Shown: in pieces, positions 28,325 to 38,928 of the stretch
Numbering within the stretch: position 1 is the first letter of the stretch
Layout: the number at the start of each line of letters is the position of its first letter
DNA from: Mycolicibacterium cosmeticum
GTDB lineage: Bacteria > Actinomycetota > Actinomycetes > Mycobacteriales > Mycobacteriaceae
NCBI RefSeq assembly: GCF_000613185.1
Contig: NZ_CCBB010000003.1
Location: 1,736,001 to 1,800,000 of the forward strand
Direction: 5' to 3'
DNA: 64,000 nucleotides
Notes under the pieces: generated by a model
The model's database searches: none
What the model saw: the letters and a program-made list of their open reading frames with translations, nothing else
Told to the model about the DNA's origin: nothing
Made by a program: the position numbers and the translations under genes

Positions 28325-29131
28325 ATGGGCGTGCCCATCGCCACCCCGTACGAGGATCTGCTGCGTCTGGTGCTGGAGCGTGGCACGCCGAAATCCGACC
28401 GGACCGGCACCGGGACCCGCAGCCTGTTCGGGCACCAGATGCGCTATGACCTCACCGCCGGTTTTCCGTTGATCACCACCAAGAAGGTGCACACCAAGTC
28501 GATCGTCTACGAGCTGCTGTGGTTCTTGCGCGGCGATTCCAACGTGCGCTGGCTGCAGGAGCGCGGTGTCACGATCTGGGACGAATGGGCTTCCGAGACA
28601 GGCGATCTGGGCCCGGTGTACGGCGTGCAGTGGCGGTCCTGGCCGACCCCGTCGGGTGAGCACATCGACCAGATCAGCGCCGCGCTGGAGTTGCTCAAGC
28701 GCGACCCCGACAGCCGCCGCAACATCGTCTCGGCCTGGAACGTCGGCGAGATCCCGCAGATGGCGCTGCCGCCGTGCCATGCGTTCTTCCAGTTCTACGT
28801 GGCCGACGGCCGGCTGAGCTGCCAGCTGTACCAGCGCAGCGCCGACCTGTTCCTCGGGGTGCCGTTCAACATCGCCAGCTACGCGCTGCTGACCCACATG
28901 ATGGCGGCCCAGGCCGGCCTGGGCGTGGGGGAGTTCGTCTGGACCGGCGGGGACTGCCACATCTACGACAACCATGTCGAACAGGTCACCCTGCAGCTTT
29001 CGCGCGACCCGCGACCGTATCCGGAACTTGTTCTGGCCCAGCGTGATTCGATCTTCGACTACACCTACGAGGATATCGAGATCAAGAACTACGATCCGCA
29101 TCCCGGGATCAAGGCGCCCGTCGCCGTATGA
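28325..29131 (+). CDS. thyA: Thymidylate synthase ThyA
   Basis: The 268-residue enzyme methylates dUMP using methylene-tetrahydrofolate. It shows the substrate-binding [14 protein letters not shown], the catalytic Cys151 in [13 protein letters not shown], and [18 protein letters not shown] plus [12 protein letters not shown] 28325 gives five residues more than the recalled M. tuberculosis start. It forms an operon with dfrA, 22 bp downstream, which regenerates the folate cofactor. Confidence 0.97.
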   Translation: MGVPIATPYEDLLRLVLERGTPKSDRTGTGTRSLFGHQMRYDLTAGFPLITTKKVHTKSIVYELLWFLRGDSNVRWLQERGVTIWDEWASETGDLGPVYGVQWRSWPTPSGEHIDQISAALELLKRDPDSRRNIVSAWNVGEIPQMALPPCHAFFQFYVADGRLSCQLYQRSADLFLGVPFNIASYALLTHMMAAQAGLGVGEFVWTGGDCHIYDNHVEQVTLQLSRDPRPYPELVLAQRDSIFDYTYEDIEIKNYDPHPGIKAPVAV

Positions 29132-29153
29132 GGACTGCTCGCAGGTCCGAATC

Positions 29154-29615
29154 ATGAGTCTGAGGCTGATCTGGGCGCAGTCGGTGTCCGGGGTGATCGG
29201 GCTGGACAACGGCATCCCGTGGCGGCTGCCCGAGGACCAGGCCCGGTTCAAGGAGCTGACCCTGGGCCAGACCGTGATCATGGGCAGGCTCACCTGGGAG
29301 TCGCTGCCGGCGAAGGTGCGCCCCCTGCCCGGCCGTCGCAACGTGGTGGTGACCCGCGATCCGTCGTACCAGGCCGACGGTGCCGAGGTGGTGGGCGAGC
29401 TGCCCACCGACCTGCACGGTTGGGTGATCGGCGGCGCCCAGTTGTACGCGCTGACGCTGCCGCTGGCCGACCGCTGCGAGGTCACCGAGATCGACGTCGA
29501 CGTCGACGGTGATGCCTTCGCGCCCACCCTCGACGATTCCTGGTCGGTGACCCGCGGGGACTGGCTGACCGGTGGTTCGGGGCTGCGCTACCGGTTCTGT
29601 TCGTACCACCGCTGA
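29154..29615 (+). CDS. dfrA: Dihydrofolate reductase
   Basis: The 153-residue enzyme reduces dihydrofolate with NADPH. Key elements are [29 protein letters not shown], including the conserved Trp and Asp of the active site, then [12 protein letters not shown] and [10 protein letters not shown]. The length is normal. It recycles the dihydrofolate made by ThyA encoded just upstream. Its stop lies 6 bp before a putative DNA-damage promoter for the next gene. Confidence 0.96.
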   Translation: MSLRLIWAQSVSGVIGLDNGIPWRLPEDQARFKELTLGQTVIMGRLTWESLPAKVRPLPGRRNVVVTRDPSYQADGAEVVGELPTDLHGWVIGGAQLYALTLPLADRCEVTEIDVDVDGDAFAPTLDDSWSVTRGDWLTGGSGLRYRFCSYHR

Positions 29616-29621
29616 GCGTTG

Positions 29622-29644
29622 TTGTCGGTGCCATGCGCAACGAT
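29622..29644 (+). promoter_or_regulatory. Possible RecA-NDp/PafBC-type promoter of the YcaQ-like gene
   Basis: TTGTCGGTG (29622-29630), 8 bp, then AACGAT (29639-29644) matches the mycobacterial DNA-damage promoter TTGTCRGTG-N8-TANNNT except for the first base of the -10. The same 9-mer stands before recA in this window at 49267. A start about 7 bp after the -10 falls on GTG 29651, so the transcript could be leaderless. Confidence 0.5.
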
Positions 29645-29650
29645 GGCCGG

Positions 29651-30847
29651 GTGCCTTCTCTGACCGTCGCTCAGGCCCGTCGCATCGCCGTCGCCGCGCA
29701 GGGTTTCCACGACAGCCGGCCGGCGGGCGCGGTGACGCGTGCACACCTCAAGCGGCTGATCTCCCGGATCCAGGTGCTGCAGCTGGATTCGGTGTCGGTC
29801 GCGGTGCGCGCGCACTATGCGCCGGTGTTCAGCCGGCTCGGCGCCTATGACCGGGACGTGCTGGACCGGGCCGCCTGGAGCCACAGCGCGCGGGCGCCGC
29901 GCCTGCTGGTCGAGTATTGGGCGCACGAGGCGGCGCTGATGGCCGTCGAGGACTGGCCGCTGCTGCGTTGGCGGATGCGGGAGTACACGCACGGCCGGTG
30001 GGGCACCGAGATCGTCCGCAAGAACCAGCGGCTGGCTGAGGACATCATCGCCGCCATCGACGTCTTGGGGCCGTCCACCGCCGGTCAGATCGAGGCGTAT
30101 CTGGAATCCGAACCGCGGGGCCGCAAGGGCCCCTGGTGGGATCGCAGCGACACCAAGTGGGTGGCCGAGGCGCTGTTCGCGTCGGGCCGGCTCACCACCG
30201 CCACCCGGGTCGGCTTCGCGCGGCACTACGACCTGACCGAGAAGGTGCTGCCACCGCACGTGCTGGCCCGCGAGGTCGACGACGAGCAGGCGTTGCGTGA
30301 ACTGATCCTGCGGGCGGCCGGGGCGCTCGGGGTGGCGACCGAGCCCGATCTGCGGGACTACTTCCGGCTGAGTCCCAAGCAGAGCAAGCCCACGGTGGCG
30401 GCGCTGGTCGAGGAGGGCTCGCTGGAAGCCGTCGACATCGACGGGACGCCCGCCTATCTGCGGGCCGGGGTGCGAATCCCGCGGGTGAACCGGGGTACGG
30501 CCCTGCTGTGCCCGTTCGACCCGCTGATCTTCTTCCGGCCGCGGGTGGAGCGCCTGTTCAACTTCCGGTACCGCATCGAGATCTACGTGCCCGCGCCCAA
30601 ACGCCAATTCGGTTACTACGTATGGCCGTTCCTGCTCGACGGTGATTTGGTCGGCCGGGTCGACCTGAAACGCACCGAGGGGGCGCTGCACGTGGTGGGC
30701 GCGTTCGCCGAGGACGGCCAGGACCGATCCCGGGTGGCCGGTGCCCTGGCGTCCGAGTTGCAGTCGATGGCCTCGTGGTTGGGCGTCGGTGCGGTGACGG
30801 TCGGGGAGCGTGGGGATCTGGTGCGCGAGTTGCGGCGCAGGGTCTAG
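29651..30847 (+). CDS. YcaQ-like winged-helix protein (crosslink-repair glycosylase family)
   Basis: This 398-residue protein of the HTH_42/YcaQ (AlkX) group is related to DNA glycosylases that unhook interstrand crosslinks. Signatures include LTVAQARRIAVAAQGF, IQVLQLDSVSVAVRAHYAP, VEYWAHEAALM and LLCPFDPLIFFRPRVERLFNF. GTG 29651 (VPSLTVAQ) is preferred to ATG 29633, which lies inside the proposed promoter; the family usually starts within a few residues of the LTxAQARR block. A DNA-repair role is an inference from family and promoter. Confidence 0.8.
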   Translation: MPSLTVAQARRIAVAAQGFHDSRPAGAVTRAHLKRLISRIQVLQLDSVSVAVRAHYAPVFSRLGAYDRDVLDRAAWSHSARAPRLLVEYWAHEAALMAVEDWPLLRWRMREYTHGRWGTEIVRKNQRLAEDIIAAIDVLGPSTAGQIEAYLESEPRGRKGPWWDRSDTKWVAEALFASGRLTTATRVGFARHYDLTEKVLPPHVLAREVDDEQALRELILRAAGALGVATEPDLRDYFRLSPKQSKPTVAALVEEGSLEAVDIDGTPAYLRAGVRIPRVNRGTALLCPFDPLIFFRPRVERLFNFRYRIEIYVPAPKRQFGYYVWPFLLDGDLVGRVDLKRTEGALHVVGAFAEDGQDRSRVAGALASELQSMASWLGVGAVTVGERGDLVRELRRRV

Positions 30848-30848
30848 G

Positions 30849-30893
30849 CACTCGAGTGTGGAAAGCGATATCGCCGGTGATATCGCTTTCCAC
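30849..30893. terminator. Long perfect hairpin between convergent genes
   Basis: GTGGAAAGCGATATC (30858-30872) and its exact complement (30879-30893) form a 15-bp stem with a 6-nt loop. A separate 10-bp palindrome, CACTCGAGTG (30849-30858), touches its left edge. It lies in the 85-bp gap between the stops of the YcaQ-like gene and the permease gene, and can end transcripts from both sides. Confidence 0.85.
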
Positions 30894-30932
30894 GGTCAAG
30901 CCCAGGCCGAGCGTCGTCGCCGCGTCAGCCTT

Positions 30933-32324
30933 CTAGCCCTCTACGGGCAACGGCGCCCGACGGCCTCGTATCACGTTGATGCCGAACACGATTGCGCCGA
31001 TCGCCAACCACACCAGGCCGCCGATCTTGGCCAGCGGGTCGGCGTTGAACAACACGTAACCGATGATCAGCAGCCCCACCAGCGGCACCACCCCGTGCAA
31101 CAGGTAGTTCTTCGACTTCTTGCGCACCAGGTAGTACCAGGCCACCGAGATGTGCAGCAGGCAGAACCCGAACAGGGCGCCGAAGTTCACCAGGGACGAG
31201 ATCAACCCGATCTGACCGACGAAGAACAGCACCAGCACCAGGCTGAGCGCGCTCACCACCAGGACGGCCGCGAACGGGACCTTGCGGGAGCTGATGTTGG
31301 ACAGGAATGCCGGCAGCTGACGGTCGCGGCTCATCGAGAACAGCAGCCGGCTGGTGGCGGCCTGGGCTGCCATCGCGTTGGCGAAACCGACAGCGAGCAC
31401 GTTGACCACGAAGAAGGCGTTCATCCAGCCGGTGTTGGAGGCCGCCTGCACCAGCAGGAAGAAGGCGTTACCGACCTCGTCGTCGCTGAACGACGCGCGG
31501 CCGCCGGCGAGCAGGCTGGCCAGCCAGGTCTGGGTGATGAACAACCCCGCGACCACGAACAGGGCGATGATCATGGCCCGCCCGGCCGGGTTCTTCTTGC
31601 CGGTCGACTCCTCGGCCAGCGTGGAGATGCCGTCGAAACCGAGGAAGCTCAAGACCGCGATCGACAGGGCGGCCGCGATCAGGGGCGCGCTGATGGCCTC
31701 GGAATTCCAGATCGGGGTGGTGCTCCATCCGACGTTCGGCAGCGACTGCCCGTTGATGGCGCGCACCGCGATGACCACGAACACCACCAGGAACACCAGC
31801 TCGAGCGCCAGGAAGATGCGGTTCACGATCTTCAGTGAGCCCACGCCCAACAGATTGATCGCGGTGTTCACGATCACGAAGACAATCGCCCACAGCCAGC
31901 GTGGTGTTCCGGGGAACAGGCCGATCATCGACTCGGCGGCGAACACGTAGAGCAGGGTGGGAATCAGCAGGTAGTCCAGCAGAATGGCCCAACCGGCGAA
32001 GAAGCCCAGCCCGGGGTGGATGCCGCGGCCCACATAGGCGAACACCGAGCCCGCCAGCGGGAACGACTTGGCCATCTGTGCGTACGCCAGCGCGGTGAAC
32101 ACCATGGCGATCAGCCCGATGAGGTAAACCAGCGGCACCATGCCGGCGGCGCTGTTGTAGACGGTGCCGAAGATCGTCCACGGCGCGATGGGCACCATGA
32201 AGACCAGGCCGTATACGACCAAGTCCAGTGTCGAGATGGACCGGTTGAGTTCCTGTTTGTAGCCGAATGATTCGAGACTTCGCTGCCCCTCACCGGTGGT
32301 GAGGTGGGTGGAGGTGGTGGCCAT
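30933..32324 (-). CDS. APC-superfamily amino acid permease
   Basis: The 463-residue inner-membrane transporter has about twelve hydrophobic spans. The first (STLDLVVYGLVFMVPIAPWTIFG) and the FAGWAILLDYLLIPTLLYVFA region are typical of the APC family. The middle loop FLGFDGISTLAEESTGKKNPAGRAM is a family signature. ATG 32324 (MATTSTHL) is chosen; the upstream frame is not protein-like. It lies 26 bp downstream of a prolyl iminopeptidase gene and is likely co-transcribed, suggesting uptake and hydrolysis of an amino-acid derivative. Confidence 0.88.
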   Translation of the reverse strand: MATTSTHLTTGEGQRSLESFGYKQELNRSISTLDLVVYGLVFMVPIAPWTIFGTVYNSAAGMVPLVYLIGLIAMVFTALAYAQMAKSFPLAGSVFAYVGRGIHPGLGFFAGWAILLDYLLIPTLLYVFAAESMIGLFPGTPRWLWAIVFVIVNTAINLLGVGSLKIVNRIFLALELVFLVVFVVIAVRAINGQSLPNVGWSTTPIWNSEAISAPLIAAALSIAVLSFLGFDGISTLAEESTGKKNPAGRAMIIALFVVAGLFITQTWLASLLAGGRASFSDDEVGNAFFLLVQAASNTGWMNAFFVVNVLAVGFANAMAAQAATSRLLFSMSRDRQLPAFLSNISSRKVPFAAVLVVSALSLVLVLFFVGQIGLISSLVNFGALFGFCLLHISVAWYYLVRKKSKNYLLHGVVPLVGLLIIGYVLFNADPLAKIGGLVWLAIGAIVFGINVIRGRRAPLPVEG

Positions 32325-32350
32325 GGGTGTCCTGTCAGGTGGTGGTGGGG

Positions 32351-33268
32351 TCAGACCCGGGCGGCGGCGGCCAGATCGTGGGAACCGAGAAAATCGGCGA
32401 TGACCGCACGGAACTCGGCGGGCTTCTCCAGATGCGTGCAGTGACTGGTGTCGGGGAAGACGTGACTGCGGACGTCGGCGATGTTGTCGACATAGGGTTG
32501 CCATGTCGCGGGCGTGGCCTCGTCGAACTCGCCGGCGACGACGAGCACCGGTGCGATGATTGCCGGCAATCGCTCGATCACCGTCCAGTCGCGCAGGGTG
32601 CCGATGACGTGAAACTCGTTGGGCCCGTTCATGGTGTGGTAGACGGTCGGTTCGGCCTCCATCTGTGCCTCGCTGTCGGCGAAGTCCTTGGGCATCGGCT
32701 CGACGCGGCACACATGGCGGCGATAGAACTCGGCGGTTGCCGCGAGGTACTCCGGGTCGGTGACGGTGCCGTCAGCCTCGTGGCGTGCCAGGGCGGCCTG
32801 GGTGGCCGCGGGCAGCTGTGCGCGCAGTTCGGCCGCGCCCTCGACCCATAGTTGCATCGAGGCGGGGGAGTTGCAGATGGACAGCGACGCCAGCCCGTCG
32901 GGGCGGCGCACCGCGATCTCGGCGCCGAGCATGCCGCCCCAGGACTGCCCGAGCACGTGGTAGCGGTCGATGGCCAGCGCGGTGCGGATGGTGTGGAACT
33001 CCTCGACGAACAGGTCCGGGGTCCAGAACTCGGCGGGTGCGTCCGGCAGATGGGTGCTGTTGCCGCAGCCGATCTGGTCGTAGTGGATGACGGTGCGGCC
33101 GGTCTCGTCGGCGAGTTCGGCGATGTTGGCCACGTAGTTGTGCGCCATCCCGGGACCGCCGTGCAGGACGAACAGGGGCAGCGTGTCGGGGCGCTCGGAT
33201 TCCGGCGTGGTGATCTGGACCCAGGTCTGGTAATCGCGGAACGGGATGGTGTGCGTCGTGCGGAGCAT
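32351..33268 (-). CDS. Proline iminopeptidase-family alpha/beta hydrolase
   Basis: The 305-residue hydrolase belongs to peptidase family S33. It has the oxyanion loop HGGPG at residues 36-40, HYDQIGCGNS near 62, and nucleophile Ser109 in LGQSWGGMLG. Asp lies in VVAGEFDEATP and His in SHCTHLEKP. It may release N-terminal proline or hydrolyse amino-acid amides. Its start is 19 bp from a perfect palindrome and faces a GntR regulator gene. Confidence 0.87.
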   Translation of the reverse strand: MLRTTHTIPFRDYQTWVQITTPESERPDTLPLFVLHGGPGMAHNYVANIAELADETGRTVIHYDQIGCGNSTHLPDAPAEFWTPDLFVEEFHTIRTALAIDRYHVLGQSWGGMLGAEIAVRRPDGLASLSICNSPASMQLWVEGAAELRAQLPAATQAALARHEADGTVTDPEYLAATAEFYRRHVCRVEPMPKDFADSEAQMEAEPTVYHTMNGPNEFHVIGTLRDWTVIERLPAIIAPVLVVAGEFDEATPATWQPYVDNIADVRSHVFPDTSHCTHLEKPAEFRAVIADFLGSHDLAAAARV

Positions 33269-33286
33269 GAAGGCAGCATGGGCCCG

Positions 33287-33311
33287 TAATGGTCTCGCTG
33301 CAAGACCATTA
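33287..33311. promoter_or_regulatory. Perfect 9-bp inverted repeat, candidate GntR operator
   Basis: TAATGGTCT (33287-33295) and AGACCATTA (33303-33311) are exact inverted copies with a 7-bp spacer, in the 101-bp gap between the iminopeptidase and the FadR-type GntR gene. TGGTC and GACCA half sites are typical of FadR-subfamily GntR repressors, though here the spacer is wider than in FadR itself. Confidence 0.75.
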
Positions 33312-33369
33312 ATCGAGTTTTAACAATCGGCATCGATACTGTGGTCGGGTGCGGGAGAGGGGCAGGGGT

Positions 33370-34137
33370 ATGACACAGCTGATCGGCGCGGGTGTGCCGG
33401 GCTTGCTCGACCGTGAGCTCGAACCCAACACCCGGGTCGACGAGATCACCGACCGGCTGGTCACCGCCATTGCCATCGGCGAATATCTGCCCGGGGCGCG
33501 GCTGCCCGCCGAGCGCGAACTCGCCGCGGCCCTGCGGGTCGGCCGGATGACGGTCCGCGCGGCGCTGGCCCGGCTGGTCGAACGCGGGCTGGTGGAAACG
33601 CGGCGCGGTCGCGGCGGCGGGTCGTACGTGCTGCAGCAGTGGCCGGACTCGTCCACCGAGACCGTCGGCCGGACGCTGACCATGCGAGTGGCCGAACTGC
33701 GCGACCGCTGCGATGCCATCTGCCGGATGCACGGTGCGGTGTGCCGGGCCGCGGCCGAATCCCGCACGCCCGCCGACATCACGCGGCTGCGGTCCGCTCT
33801 GGAGGATTACCGCCGAGCCGACAGCGGGCTCGCCGCTCAGCAGGCGGACAGCGCCCTACACCTGGCCATCATGGAGGCCGCGCACAACGCCGTGCTCACC
33901 CAGGTGCTGCTCGACCTGGAGGCCTCGGTGAGCATCGGTGCACCCGCCCACCTGTGGGGCGAGCCGGCGACGATGCGCGAGATGGAACTGCGTGCCCTCG
34001 ACGAGCACGAGACCCTGGTCGACGCCATCGCCGACGGGCGCGCCGACGATGCCGACGCATTGGCCCGCGCGCACGTCGCCATCGACTTCGAGCACATCTC
34101 CGCCGCCATGCGACGGGCGGGTGTGCTCAGCGACTGA
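33370..34137 (+). CDS. GntR-family regulator, FadR subfamily
   Basis: The 255-residue regulator has an N-terminal winged helix (VDEITDRLVTAIAIGEYLPGARLPAERELAAALRVGRMTVRAALARLVERGLVETRRGRGGGSYV, about residues 22-88) and an all-helical FCD ligand domain with metal-site histidines (ALHLAIMEAAHN, LDEHETLVDAI). ATG 33370 is preceded by a purine-rich GGGAGAGGGG. It is divergent from the iminopeptidase-permease pair and probably represses it through the palindrome in between. Confidence 0.87.
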   Translation: MTQLIGAGVPGLLDRELEPNTRVDEITDRLVTAIAIGEYLPGARLPAERELAAALRVGRMTVRAALARLVERGLVETRRGRGGGSYVLQQWPDSSTETVGRTLTMRVAELRDRCDAICRMHGAVCRAAAESRTPADITRLRSALEDYRRADSGLAAQQADSALHLAIMEAAHNAVLTQVLLDLEASVSIGAPAHLWGEPATMREMELRALDEHETLVDAIADGRADDADALARAHVAIDFEHISAAMRRAGVLSD

Positions 34138-34188
34138 ACAATGCCCCTCGGCGCAGATTTTCGTGCGCGGCGTGTCATACCCGGGTGG

Positions 34189-34209
34189 CATAATCGAACA
34201 CGTGTTCGA
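34189..34209 (+). promoter_or_regulatory. LexA (SOS) box overlapping -10 and start codon
   Basis: TCGAACACGTGTTCGA (34194-34209) is a perfect 16-bp palindrome and an exact match to the mycobacterial SOS box TCGAAC-N4-GTTCGA. A near-consensus -10, CATAAT (34189-34194), touches it. The GTG start codon (34202) lies inside it. Transcription would begin at about 34201, giving a leaderless message that LexA fully covers. Confidence 0.8.
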
Positions 34210-35677
34210 CGTGAATCCGGCGCAGCTCAGTGATGAGGCGTTGATTTCTGCGTTGACGGCGGCGACGCGGGCTGAGGCCAGGGCGGCGGCGTGGCGGTTG
34301 GTGTTGGTGGGTGAGGTGACCGCCCGCCAGTGTGAGGACGAGGATGACGAGTTCGCTCATCAGGTGATCGATGGGTGGGCGTGGGCCAAGGCTCAGGTGG
34401 GTGCGGCGTGCAATCTGAACCCGTATGCGGCGTCCAAGCAGATGGGGATCGCGGTGGCGTTGCGGGATCGGTTGCCGCGTACGGCGGCGTTGTTTGCGGC
34501 CGGGGCGGTGTCGGCGGCGGTGATCGATGCGATCACTTGGCGTACGCGGTTGGTCGAGGATGGCGATGCGTTGGCGTTGATCGATGCCGCGATCGCTGGG
34601 GAGGCTCCCGGGTATGGGTTGCGGTCGGAGTCGGGGCTGATCACGGCGGTCGATGTGTGGGTGGAGAAGTTCGATCCGGCGGCGGTGCTGCGGTCCAAGG
34701 CGGCGGCCTCGGATATCTATGTGGAGTTCGACGATAAGGACGACCCGAACGGGGTGGCGTCGTTTTGGGGTCGGTTGCGGGTGACCGATAAGCAGGCGTT
34801 GCAGCGGCGCCTGGATGCTTTGGCGGCCACGGTGTGCGCCAATGATCCGCGTACGGTGCGCCAGCGCCGCGCCGATGCGCTGGCCACGTTGGGGGTGGTG
34901 GGCCCGCAGTTGGAGCGGTTGACCTGTTTGTGCGGGGATCCGGGGTGTGTGGGCAGCGGTAAGGATCCGCGGGCCACAGCGGTGACCATTCATGTGGTGA
35001 CCGATCACGTCCCGGTGACCGGCGAACAAGCAAACGAGGCCGAGACGGTCGCGGTGGCCCCGGCCGAGGTGCGCCCGCCGGCCGGGCCGGGGGTGCTGCT
35101 CGACGGCGCGGTGATCCCGGCGGCGATGCTGGCTGATCTGGTGGCCACCGGGGCGACGGTGAAACCGGTGGCCGATCCCGCCGATCTGGTGGGTGAGCCG
35201 CGTCATAATCCGTCGGAGAAGTTGACGGCGGTGGTGCGGGCGCGGCACCTGATGTGTGCGTTCCCGGGTTGCGGCCGGGCCGCTGACCGCTGCGATGTGG
35301 ACCATGTGGTTGCGTGGCCGGCGGGGGCGACGCATCCGGGCAATCTGCAGCCGCTGTGCCGTGAACATCATCTGCTCAAGACGTTCTGCGGCTGGACCCC
35401 GCAGCTGGCACCGGACGGGACGGTCACCTGGACCGCGCCGACCGGGCACACCTACGTCAAGGTCGCCGGCGCGTCGCTGCTGTTCGGCGGCGCGATCACG
35501 CCTACCGAGGTCCCGCCGGCGCGGCCGATCACCCGGGCCGCCGGCAATGCCGATCGCGGGCGGATGATGCCGAGGCGGTCACGCACCCGCGCGCAAGAGT
35601 GCGCGCAACGCATCAAAGCCGAACGCGCCCGCAACGCAGCAGAACTCGCCGACAGCGGCAGCGACCCGCCCTTCTGA
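34202..35677 (+). CDS. DUF222/HNH endonuclease-domain protein (13E12 family)
   Basis: This 491-residue protein has an N-terminal DUF222 domain (from FDVNPAQLSDEALISALTAATRAEARAAAWRLVLVGE) and a C-terminal HNH nuclease core near residue 345: CAFPGCGRAADRCDVDHVVAWPAGATHPGNLQPLCREHH. The tail is Arg-rich. GTG 34202 encodes Val-Phe-Asp from within an SOS box, as I recall for several 13E12 genes of M. tuberculosis. These genes are multicopy in mycobacteria and their function is not established. The 5' half favours G-ending codons more than its neighbours. Confidence 0.85.
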   Translation: MFDVNPAQLSDEALISALTAATRAEARAAAWRLVLVGEVTARQCEDEDDEFAHQVIDGWAWAKAQVGAACNLNPYAASKQMGIAVALRDRLPRTAALFAAGAVSAAVIDAITWRTRLVEDGDALALIDAAIAGEAPGYGLRSESGLITAVDVWVEKFDPAAVLRSKAAASDIYVEFDDKDDPNGVASFWGRLRVTDKQALQRRLDALAATVCANDPRTVRQRRADALATLGVVGPQLERLTCLCGDPGCVGSGKDPRATAVTIHVVTDHVPVTGEQANEAETVAVAPAEVRPPAGPGVLLDGAVIPAAMLADLVATGATVKPVADPADLVGEPRHNPSEKLTAVVRARHLMCAFPGCGRAADRCDVDHVVAWPAGATHPGNLQPLCREHHLLKTFCGWTPQLAPDGTVTWTAPTGHTYVKVAGASLLFGGAITPTEVPPARPITRAAGNADRGRMMPRRSRTRAQECAQRIKAERARNAAELADSGSDPPF

Positions 35678-35691
35678 CTGGTCCGGTCCGC

Positions 35692-37251
<1,560 letters not shown>

Positions 37252-37252
<1 letters not shown>

Positions 37253-38928
37253 TGTCGGCTGACCTCGCTCCGCCCGGCCCGCTGGCCCCTGGCGCACTGC
37301 GGGTCACCGCGCTCGGCGGTATCAGCGAAATCGGCCGCAACATGACCGTTTTCGAGCACCTCGGCCGGCTGCTGATCATCGATTGCGGGGTGCTGTTCCC
37401 CGGTCACGACGAGCCGGGCGTCGACCTGATCCTGCCCGACCTGCGGCACATCGAACACCGCCTCGACGATATCGAGGCCCTGGTGCTCACCCACGCGCAC
37501 GAGGACCACATCGGCGCGATCCCGCACCTGCTCAAACTGCGCGCCGACATCCCGGTGGTGGGATCGCGGTTCACCCTGGCGCTGGTGGCCGAGAAGTGCC
37601 GCGAACACCGCATCAAGCCGAAGTTCGTGCAGGTCGCCGAGGGGCAGCGCAGCACCCACGGCGTGTTCGAATGCCAGTACTTCGCGGTGAACCATTCCAT
37701 CCCGGACGCCCTGGCGATCGCCGTGCACACCGGTGCGGGCACCGTGCTGCACACCGGCGACATCAAGCTGGACCAGCTCCCGCCGGACGGCAGGCCCACC
37801 GACCTGCCCGGCATGTCGCGGCTCGGCGACGCCGGGGTGGACCTGTTCCTCTGTGACTCGACCAATTCCGAGCACCCGGGGGTGAGTCCGTCCGAGAGCG
37901 AGGTCGGTCCGACCCTGCACCGGCTGATCCGCGGCGCCGAGGGCCGGGTGATCGTGGCGTGCTTCGCCTCCAACGTCGACCGCGTGCAGCAGATCATCGA
38001 CGCCGCGGTGGCGCTGGGGCGCAAGGTGTCCTTCGTCGGCCGGTCCATGGTCCGCAACATGGGCATCGCCAAAGAGCTCGGCTTCCTGCGGGTCAACGAC
38101 GACGACGTGCTCGACATCGCCGCGGCGGAGATGATGCCGGCCGACCGGGTGGTGCTGATCACCACGGGCACCCAGGGTGAGCCGATGGCGGCGCTGTCCC
38201 GGATGTCGCGCGGTGAGCACCGCAGCATCACGTTGACCGACGGGGATCTCATCATCCTGTCCTCCTCGCTGATCCCCGGCAACGAGGAGGCGGTGTTCGG
38301 CGTCATCGACGAGCTGTCCAAGATCGGTGCCCGCGTCGTCACCAATGCCCAAGCGCGCGTACATGTTTCGGGTCATGCCTACGCCGGTGAGCTGCTGTTC
38401 CTGTACAACGGGGTGCGGCCGCGCAATGTCATGCCGGTGCACGGCACCTGGCGGCACCTGCGTGCGAACGCCGCGCTGGCCGTGCGCACCGGGGTGCCGC
38501 CGGAGAACATCATGCTCGCCGAGAACGGGGTGAGCGTCGACCTGGTCAACGGGGTCGCGTCCATCGCGGGTGCGGTGCCCGTCGGCAAGATGTTCGTCGA
38601 CGGGCTGATCACCGGTGATGTCGGCGAATCCACGCTCGGTGAAAGGCTCACGCTGTCTTCGGGATTCGTGGCCGTCACCGTCGTGGTGCGACGCGGCACG
38701 GGCAAGCCGGCCGGCCCCGCGCATCTGCATTCCCGGGGCTTCTCCGAGGATCCGAAGGCGCTGGAACCGGTCGCCATCAAGGTCGAGGCGGAGCTGGAAC
38801 GCCTTGCCGCAGAACAGGTCACCGACACCGCCCGGATCGCTCAGGCGGTGCGGCGCACCGTGGGCAAGTGGGTGGGGGAGACCTACCGGCGGCAGCCGAT
38901 GATCGTGCCGACGGTCATCGAGATCTAG
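37252..38928 (+). CDS. rnj: Ribonuclease J
   Basis: The 558-residue metallo-beta-lactamase/beta-CASP nuclease has 5' exo- and endonuclease activity on RNA. The two-zinc motif is H81-A-H83-E-D85-H86, followed by HTGDIKLDQ and the beta-CASP block CFASNVDRVQQIIDAA. Length and sequence closely follow Rv2752c. ATG 37252 is in a TGATG overlap with dapA; GTG 37249 is an alternative. The last 4 bp overlap the convergent methyltransferase gene. Confidence 0.95.

Noticed and set aside
34175..35449. 424-codon Arg/His-rich open frame opposite the DUF222-HNH gene
   Set aside because: Antisense shadow; the plus strand has an intact DUF222 and HNH core and a start fixed by the SOS box.
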